The translations under genes and the position numbers were made by a program. 12,526 nucleotides of DNA, from contig JAQTMD010000028.1 of the NCBI GenBank assembly GCA_028714595.1, forward strand, positions 1 to 12,526, in the 5' to 3' direction. The stretch's first letter is position 1, and each line of letters begins with the position of its first letter. Below the pieces are notes generated by a model. It saw only the letters and a list, made by a program, of their open reading frames with translations. It was not told the origin of the DNA and ran no database searches. Shown here piece after piece: positions 7,141 to 12,526 of this stretch. Source of the DNA: Candidatus Omnitrophota bacterium (GTDB lineage: Bacteria; Omnitrophota; Gorgyraeia; Gygaellales; Profunditerraquicolaceae).

Positions 7141-9996
7141 ATGATACACGGGAATGCGTTTACACGATCAGTCGTAAGCCTGGCGCTCTGCGCCTGCCTC
7201 ATGCTCAACCAGGCAGGCAGCGCGCTGGCTGCGGACAACCTGCGCACTAAGGACGCCAGGGACGGCGGCACCGCCAGAGAGATCACGAGCGAACTGGTCA
7301 GGCGGAATGCCGACGGCGGCGCAGAAGAATTTCTGTTCACGCTTGCCTTGGAGGGTGCTGCGATCAGAAGCAAGCTTTCCCTCGCCACCGGGCCGCTCAT
7401 CGATCATTGGATGTCGCGCCATTCCCCGATGAGAACGGCTGTCGAAGAGGTAATCCTGGTCCATCCGCAACAATTGAGGGAGTTCATCCAGGAGATGGCA
7501 CAACACGGCGTGTCCCGAGACAGGGCAATAGAGATTTATCTCGGGAGGGCGCGGGAGCGTTTGGAAAAGATTTACACGACAGCAGCCAAGCAGGGATTGA
7601 AAAAGAAGGTGATCCTGGTAGCCGGCAGCGGCCGGCCGCAAGGGGAGAAAGACCCGCTGATTTCGCTCGACGACCAGATATACGATGTCCTGACGATCTT
7701 GCCGGGGGTGCTGAAAGACAAGAAGACAGCCAAGATAAAGACTTCCCAGATGTTGGCCGGCGGCACGATCTCCCTGGCAGTCGCCTTTGAGCTGGCCAAG
7801 AATACGGAGGAAATCAGCTCAGAGCCCAAAATGAGCAAAATAGAAGCTACCAGGAGGGCGCACGAGAAAATATATGAATGGTTTCAAGAAAATAACAAAT
7901 CCTTCCCTGATCTGGATAAAATCTGGGGAGAGTCCCTCCAATTGTACGCGGTTACCAGCGAGCCCAGGGAGCCCCTTACGCTGAAAAGCCCGGACGGGAA
8001 ATGGCTTTGCCACGGCATATTATTCGCTTCGGCGGGGTTGACCTTTGACGGCCTGCTGAAAGTGCTCACTGAAGTCACCGGAGCCATTGCAGCAATGGAA
8101 GTAAAGCGGCCCGTTCATGTGTTCATGGATTTCAAGTCGTATCCATTCGAAGACAGGGTTCCCTTTTCGATAGCGGAGTATGTACGGAGGCTGTACGAAG
8201 CCGCACGCAAGGGGCTTTTTGACTCGAAGCTTATCCGCCTGACTTTCGCGGATACCGAAGGGAACTTAAGGGACAGGGATGGTTGGATTGCTGCGAGAGA
8301 CGAAAATGAGCAGGCGCGGGCCAAGACCCGCATGGCCAAGGACGGCGGCTGGGTGGCTGTTTTTATCGGCGGCACCGGCGATATGGGAAAAGCCCTGGCA
8401 GACAGGCTGATAAAGATGGGGAAAAAAGTTTATATCGGTTCCCGCAGTCCTGATCCTGCCGCCGGAGTGCTGACGAACAGAGACGCGGCGCAGATAGGCG
8501 ATTATGTTTTCTTTACCCTCCCCGGAAAAGAGAGGGTCGTGGAGATCACGAATGAGGACGGCACCAAAGAAAAAGTCGTGACCAGTCCCTTGCGCGAACA
8601 GGTCTTGGAGCAGGCACGGTATTTGAAGAAAGACGCAAAAGTCATTTCCGTAGCCACTGTTTTCGAGCGCATCGACAAAAAGCTGACCTATGTGCCGCCG
8701 GCAAAGACCTGGGACAAAGAGGGCAAGGTCTTGGAGCGGTACAACTCGTATGCAGAAGCCACGCAAGACTGGCTCAGGCAGAAGGGCGCTTTCAACGTGG
8801 TAGAGTCCTGGGGCATACCGAACCTGCCGGCAGAGCAGATGTCCGATCCCAGTATCCGGTTGAAGATACAGGTAGCGATAGCAGGAGATGAAAAGACCTG
8901 CGACCTTGCATTTATCAAAAGTTTCTTTGACGACCTTAACATTGAGGCCGAGCCTGTTTACGTGGGCGGATTGGAACAGTGCTGCCGCATCGAAGAGTTG
9001 ACCGCGAAGATCATCGTCGGCAATAAGGAATACATCGTTGCCCTGCAGGCAGGGCTTATTACGGTCAAAGAGGCCATGGAGTACCTGGAAAGCCACGGAA
9101 AGAATTGCGACAACAAGGAATTCACGGCGTTCATCCGCCAGCGGCTCGACCCGTATCTGGTCGACCTCTACCGGGACAGCCAGGTCCTCGCGAGGGACAT
9201 CGATTTTGTCAGGGACGTGCGAAAATCAGCGGAAGAACGCGAGCTCACCTATGTGGCCCTGCGCAGATATTTCGAGCTTGAAGCCGGAAAGCAAAGCCCG
9301 GAAAATGACCGCATCAGGGAGACGCTGCCCCGCTACAGCCTCGACATGTCCGGGGCCAAGCTCAACAAGGCGCTCCCCGGCGATTTCGAGGCTTTTGTCG
9401 ACGCCCTCAGTGCCGTCGAGATTGTCGACGGAGCCCTGGTGATAAGCGCAAAGGCAGTGCTGCGCAACGCCGGGACCGTCGCCATCCTGAGGGCCTTGAA
9501 GAACAGGGAGCTGAAATTACGCGTGGTCGTCTGGAGCGAAAAGGGCACGGAGACGGTGGCGCTGGAATTGATGGGCGTAACCGACCTTGCCGCAGTCATT
9601 CAGAATAATCTAGAGAACGTCATCGCTGAACTTGTAAGCACCGGTTTCGCGCGCGAGCGGATCGCGGTCATCGGCCAGGAAGGCGAGATCGACATGGCCA
9701 AGTACTCCGGCGTGAACATGCTGGTGCTGCGCAGCCCCAAAGCAAAAGAATCGAATACGGTCAATGCCATGGAGCTTGTCTTTGCCCGCGCCCTGGCGTC
9801 CATCTACGGCGGTAAAATCACCGCCCTCTACCAGAGTCTGGCGAAGGCATATTTCAAAGGAAAGCAGGTGACCGACGCGGAGCTGAAGCGGCTTAATGAT
9901 CTGAAGACTGAATTCTTTGACATGCCGCTGGTCTCCGTGAAGGAAGAAGTCGCGCGCTACCAGATTGCATTCGAAGAAACCGTTACGGATATTTAA
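7141..9996 (+). CDS. Secretion-tagged fusion: GlpX-like(?) region, NADPH:F420 reductase-type domain, shared C-terminal domain
   Basis: Function unknown; domains are readable. Residues 1-31 look like a signal peptide (FTRS basic region, VVSLALCACLML core, AxA-type site GSALA-AD), then NLRTKDARDGG and a second DGG at 58-60. Residues about 61-380 are not clearly recognised. One stretch, GILFASAGLTFDGLL (292-306), resembles the C-terminal part of class II fructose-1,6-bisphosphatase (GlpX: IFSATGIT.GDLL), but the GEGE and DPxEGT catalytic motifs are not evident. Residues 403-630 match NADPH-dependent F420 reductases: VAVFIGGTGDMG, YIGSR (Arg435 fits binding of the NADP 2'-phosphate), YVPPA and GGLEQCCRIEELTA. 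Whether it uses F420 cannot be told. Residues about 631-750 are probably helical. Residues about 757-951 are the shared C-terminal domain, ending DMPLVSVKEEVARYQ. Middle domain confident, N-terminal assignment weak. Confidence 0.8.
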   Translation: MIHGNAFTRSVVSLALCACLMLNQAGSALAADNLRTKDARDGGTAREITSELVRRNADGGAEEFLFTLALEGAAIRSKLSLATGPLIDHWMSRHSPMRTAVEEVILVHPQQLREFIQEMAQHGVSRDRAIEIYLGRARERLEKIYTTAAKQGLKKKVILVAGSGRPQGEKDPLISLDDQIYDVLTILPGVLKDKKTAKIKTSQMLAGGTISLAVAFELAKNTEEISSEPKMSKIEATRRAHEKIYEWFQENNKSFPDLDKIWGESLQLYAVTSEPREPLTLKSPDGKWLCHGILFASAGLTFDGLLKVLTEVTGAIAAMEVKRPVHVFMDFKSYPFEDRVPFSIAEYVRRLYEAARKGLFDSKLIRLTFADTEGNLRDRDGWIAARDENEQARAKTRMAKDGGWVAVFIGGTGDMGKALADRLIKMGKKVYIGSRSPDPAAGVLTNRDAAQIGDYVFFTLPGKERVVEITNEDGTKEKVVTSPLREQVLEQARYLKKDAKVISVATVFERIDKKLTYVPPAKTWDKEGKVLERYNSYAEATQDWLRQKGAFNVVESWGIPNLPAEQMSDPSIRLKIQVAIAGDEKTCDLAFIKSFFDDLNIEAEPVYVGGLEQCCRIEELTAKIIVGNKEYIVALQAGLITVKEAMEYLESHGKNCDNKEFTAFIRQRLDPYLVDLYRDSQVLARDIDFVRDVRKSAEERELTYVALRRYFELEAGKQSPENDRIRETLPRYSLDMSGAKLNKALPGDFEAFVDALSAVEIVDGALVISAKAVLRNAGTVAILRALKNRELKLRVVVWSEKGTETVALELMGVTDLAAVIQNNLENVIAELVSTGFARERIAVIGQEGEIDMAKYSGVNMLVLRSPKAKESNTVNAMELVFARALASIYGGKITALYQSLAKAYFKGKQVTDAELKRLNDLKTEFFDMPLVSVKEEVARYQIAFEETVTDI

Positions 9997-10011
9997 ATCA
10001 TCAATACAGGC

Positions 10012-10031
10012 CCGCGTGAGGACTCACGCGG
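10012..10031 (+). other. Short hairpin in the gap between the last two genes
   Basis: CCGCGTGA/TCACGCGG pairs perfectly over 8 bp with a GGAC loop (9 bp if the loop is only GA). No T-tract follows, so it is unlikely to terminate transcription. It ends 7 nt before the ribosome binding site of the next gene. It could be an RNA-processing or stabilising element within the operon. Confidence 0.45.
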
Positions 10032-10038
10032 CGTAAAC

Positions 10039-10045
10039 AAGGAGG
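10039..10045 (+). promoter_or_regulatory. Strong ribosome binding site
   Basis: AAGGAGG with 7 nt to the ATG at 10053 is a near-ideal Shine-Dalgarno sequence. It fixes the start of the last gene, which runs off the window end. Confidence 0.8.
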
Positions 10046-10052
10046 AAGCACG

Positions 10053-12526
10053 ATGTTCGGGAAAAACACAGTCTTCAGACGGGCAATCGCGATCGTAGTC
10101 ATCGTTCAGTTTGTCCTTACCGGTGCGCCGATGAGGAGCTTCGCTTTGCGGACGCCCTCGCCCTTGACCGACGGCGGACGAACGACGCTTTCTTCCATGG
10201 AAAAGGACCTTGATGCACAGACACGGCAGGATGGCGGGACAGGCATGTTTAAGGAGGCGTGGATCGGGGTCAATACCTTCTCGCTTCGTTTAGGCAAGGC
10301 AACCGGGTTTATTGATATTGCCAATATAATAAAAGCCCTCGCCCAGGTCATTTACATCAACCATTCCGAAGAACGGGCGCAAATAGAATTGCGGATGAAG
10401 ATAATGATCAAAAGCGTTATAGCGGCCTTTGGAGCTTCGGGGGCTTTGGTGAGGGAAGAAATCTGGGATCCGGCTCTTGAGATGGAAGGGCTGAGCAAGG
10501 ATGATATCGCCGTTACGGCTCCGTGGTTCCGCGAGTTTGTGAAAGACTATTACCGCCTGAGCGAGAAAGAGCGCGATGAAAGAATCGCTACAGTGACGAG
10601 ACAGCTTACCAATCAGATCCAGCACGTGAAATTCAGGGAATTACTTAAGACCGCCGAGGAGTTCGAAAAGAAATTCGGTTTTAATCCCCTGAAGCAGATC
10701 GTCCTCTGCGTCGGAGAGACCCAGGCAGAACGCAACCGCGTTATGAAGAAACCCGGCAAGGATGCTGACGCCGAAGACCTGGCTGCGGGGCAGGAAGAAG
10801 CGAAACGGATAGTGAACGAGGATTTCAGCAGGATAATCCTGGGTTATAAGGAAGGCGATTCCATCGACCTGAAGTTGCTGGAAAAATACAACTTCCGGGT
10901 AGCGAACGAGGCGCGTACCCTGATCGGCAAGACCGGCGAAATAAAGGACTGGCAGCTCGACCAGGCGCTCGATATAAATCAGTACATTATGGAAGATCTG
11001 GCAGTGAAAGTCCTGGGTCACGAGATACCCGTTGATTACGGCGCAGGCACGGACGCAGAACTGGTAAGAAAGATCGGCGCATCCAAGTATGTCAGCGGCT
11101 GGTTGATCGGGACCGCAGGAAAAGTGGCAAAGTCACTGAAAGAGATTATCGATGCCTGTAACGAAATCTCCAGTGCGGAAGCGACAAAAGGCAAAACGTT
11201 CAATATCGGCGTCAACCTGAAGGCGGAAAGCTGGAAAACAGGGGCTACGTTGCTCGAAGAGTTGCAGGATCTGCTTCTGACCAACGATTTTACCTTCAGC
11301 AGGCTGGTTATCGGCGTCAATCCTACGGCGTTCGGAGATGCCCGCAGGACGGTCGAGGAGATAAACGCATTGATGGCCAAGACCGCGCCAAAGGCAGAGG
11401 AGCTTGTGTCCAGGCTTGGCAGGAGTCTTGACGACCCCAAAGCGCGCAAGGATGTCATCGACGAGATACGGAAAAATCCCGCGCTGGCGGCGTACCTGGA
11501 CTATACGCTCATCGACGAAGATCCGGCTCATACGGTAGAGGTTGCGCAGCGATTAGCCTTTCGAAGCAGGCTGATCAAAGAGTATAACCCAGAAGTGGCA
11601 AAGAAGCGCGTGCTGATCATCGGGTCGTCCCCTGACGCGCGCGCCCTGACGAGGATCTTCCTAGTCGAACAGGTCGAACAGGCCGAGGTGGTCGGCGTCG
11701 TTACCACTAAATTCTCCGGGGCGGAGTACTTCCCGTTCATTATCAGGGAAAGTCAGTTGCAGCCCATCCCCGGAGCCAGGGATTTGATAGCGGGAGGTCA
11801 ATTATTGCACCTGGGTTTCCAGGATGAGGCATTCAGGGTTTTCAACGGCAAGAAGGATTTTAAGAAGGAAGACGGCATCATCAAGGGATTACGGCTTGAC
11901 GCGCTGGCGCCGGATGTTGTCTACATCGATTCCGAGATGATAAACGAGATCGGCGACGCAGGTATCAGGGCTTTGACCGAGAAGAATATCCGCGTGGTCG
12001 TCGACCAGGCGCCGAAAAAAACAGCAGCAGCCACGTTCATCCCCGGAGCGGCTGACGAGAAAGACGCTTTGTCGGCGGAAGTCATACGCGTAGGGGCCGT
12101 CAAAGAAGCGGTTGCCGCTTCTGCGGTGGACGTATTGTCGAGAGCGGGAAAGGTGCTTTCGCTGGGCATCACGAGCATAGAATCATCTCGCGGCGGGATG
12201 ACCTCTACGTATAAGACGCAGACCAGCGAGCAGATAGTCCAGGAGAAAGACATTGACCTGGAAAAGGCGTTAAAGGCCCGTCCAGAGCTCGCAACTGTAA
12301 ATATGAGCACGCCTTTGAAGTATCTGGCTCCGATCTCCCGCGGTATCACGATGGCGATCAGGGTCAATTTCGCCGGCAAGGTCGACAAGAAGGCCCTGTT
12401 GGAGGCATTGAAGGCCGAGGTCGAGAAAAGGGACATCTTCGGCCTGCCCGAAGCAGGCGTTGCGCCGGTCTCCAACATCTTTTTCGGAGAGAAAAAGGCT
12501 TTTGTCAACCCGAACATGATCACCCT
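10053..12526 (+). CDS. Secretion-tagged, circularly permuted triosephosphate isomerase fused to GAPDH-like pseudo-domain (3' partial)
   Basis: The frame stays open for 824 codons to the window end. Residues 1-31 look like a signal peptide (VFRR, AIAIVVIVQFVL, possible cleavage SFA-L), then LRTPSPLTDGG and a second DGG at 60-62. Residues about 68-440 match triosephosphate isomerase in rotated order: IGVN..LGKATG (beta3), YINHSEER (beta4, His104), LCVGETQAER (beta5), ANEARTLIGKTGEI (catalytic Glu286, loop 6 altered), VDYGAGT and SGWLIGTAGK (beta7-beta8), then FNIGVNLKAESWK (beta1, Asn388/Lys390 = N-W-K of TIM) and LVIGVNPTAFGDARR (beta2). The catalytic triad is thus kept. About 85 extra residues lie between His104 and CVGE. 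Residues about 517-824 resemble GAPDH (VFNGK, RVVVDQAPKKTAAATF), but by my alignment the catalytic Cys is Val683, the catalytic His is Ile708, and the GxGxxG loop is gone. A C-terminal shared domain may follow outside the window. TIM call good; GAPDH call moderate. Confidence 0.82.
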   Translation, partial: MFGKNTVFRRAIAIVVIVQFVLTGAPMRSFALRTPSPLTDGGRTTLSSMEKDLDAQTRQDGGTGMFKEAWIGVNTFSLRLGKATGFIDIANIIKALAQVIYINHSEERAQIELRMKIMIKSVIAAFGASGALVREEIWDPALEMEGLSKDDIAVTAPWFREFVKDYYRLSEKERDERIATVTRQLTNQIQHVKFRELLKTAEEFEKKFGFNPLKQIVLCVGETQAERNRVMKKPGKDADAEDLAAGQEEAKRIVNEDFSRIILGYKEGDSIDLKLLEKYNFRVANEARTLIGKTGEIKDWQLDQALDINQYIMEDLAVKVLGHEIPVDYGAGTDAELVRKIGASKYVSGWLIGTAGKVAKSLKEIIDACNEISSAEATKGKTFNIGVNLKAESWKTGATLLEELQDLLLTNDFTFSRLVIGVNPTAFGDARRTVEEINALMAKTAPKAEELVSRLGRSLDDPKARKDVIDEIRKNPALAAYLDYTLIDEDPAHTVEVAQRLAFRSRLIKEYNPEVAKKRVLIIGSSPDARALTRIFLVEQVEQAEVVGVVTTKFSGAEYFPFIIRESQLQPIPGARDLIAGGQLLHLGFQDEAFRVFNGKKDFKKEDGIIKGLRLDALAPDVVYIDSEMINEIGDAGIRALTEKNIRVVVDQAPKKTAAATFIPGAADEKDALSAEVIRVGAVKEAVAASAVDVLSRAGKVLSLGITSIESSRGGMTSTYKTQTSEQIVQEKDIDLEKALKARPELATVNMSTPLKYLAPISRGITMAIRVNFAGKVDKKALLEALKAEVEKRDIFGLPEAGVAPVSNIFFGEKKAFVNPNMIT
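11664..11681 (+). repeat. 9-bp in-frame tandem duplication
   Basis: GTCGAACAG occurs twice in tandem, encoding V-E-Q-V-E-Q in the GAPDH-like domain. It lies in the helix after the first Rossmann strand, where a 3-residue insertion would disturb a dinucleotide-binding fold little if the site no longer binds cofactor. Confidence 0.5.

Noticed and set aside
8266..9096. 276-codon ORF on the reverse strand
   Set aside because: It lies wholly inside the gene with a clear NADP-binding domain on the + strand; its translation is Cys/His/Leu-rich without recognisable motifs or a ribosome binding site.
10012..10031. Terminator between the last two genes
   Set aside because: The hairpin is perfect but no T-tract follows; the next bases lead directly into a ribosome binding site.
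10254..11387. Ordinary TIM with degenerate, inactive N-terminus
   Set aside because: W-I-G-V-N at residue 70 first looked like a damaged N-W-K-M-N, but with the following L-G-K-A-T-G it fits the beta3 region (LGAQN...GAFTG) better, and a proper N-L-K beta1 occurs after beta8.
1..12526. tRNA, rRNA, CRISPR array, insertion sequence or phage genes
   Set aside because: No tRNA-like folds, regularly spaced repeats, transposase or integrase motifs were seen; the window is almost entirely covered by four long genes.

Overview
The window looks like a chromosome segment from an uncultivated bacterium, most likely Candidatus Omnitrophota (OP3, PVC superphylum). This assignment rests on recalled lineage features, not a search: very long fused 'housekeeping' enzymes, Sec-like N-termini followed by a short [N/A]-L-[R/K]-T stretch and a D-G-G motif, and a recurring C-terminal domain ending in a D-M-P-L-V-S-V / Y-Q pattern. 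All genes lie on the + strand and coding density is very high; the many long reverse-strand ORFs are shadows.

Layout. (1) 1-2649: 3' part of a gene for an archaeal-type bifunctional fructose-1,6-bisphosphate aldolase/phosphatase with an extra C-terminal domain; its 5' end lies outside the window. (2) 2650-2794: intergenic region with a 13-bp GC-rich hairpin, a T-tract, an AT-rich promoter-like stretch and a perfect 8-bp inverted repeat. (3) 2795-7126: phosphoenolpyruvate synthase of 1443 aa with a signal peptide, a complete PpsA-like body, a second degenerate copy of the C-terminal half, and the shared C-terminal domain. (4) 7141-9996: a 951-aa protein with signal peptide, a divergent N-terminal region with faint class II FBPase (GlpX) resemblance, an NADPH:F420-reductase-type Rossmann domain, and the shared C-terminal domain. 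(5) 10053 to the window end: a signal-peptide protein with a triosephosphate isomerase barrel whose strand order appears circularly permuted (beta3-beta8, then beta1-beta2), followed by a GAPDH-like region lacking the catalytic Cys and His; cut by the window end.

Genes 2-4 are 14 and 56 bp apart and probably form one operon. The recognisable parts (FBP aldolase/phosphatase, PEP synthase, TIM, GAPDH-like, possibly GlpX-like) nearly all come from gluconeogenesis/lower glycolysis, but they are enlarged, fused, rearranged, partly catalytically dead, and three of four visibly carry a secretion-type N-terminus (the fourth lacks its N-terminus here). This suggests a membrane-associated or exported assembly built from duplicated gluconeogenic enzymes, with the shared C-terminal domain as a candidate docking module. 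That functional reading is inference; the domain content and the rearrangements are read directly from the translated sequence.
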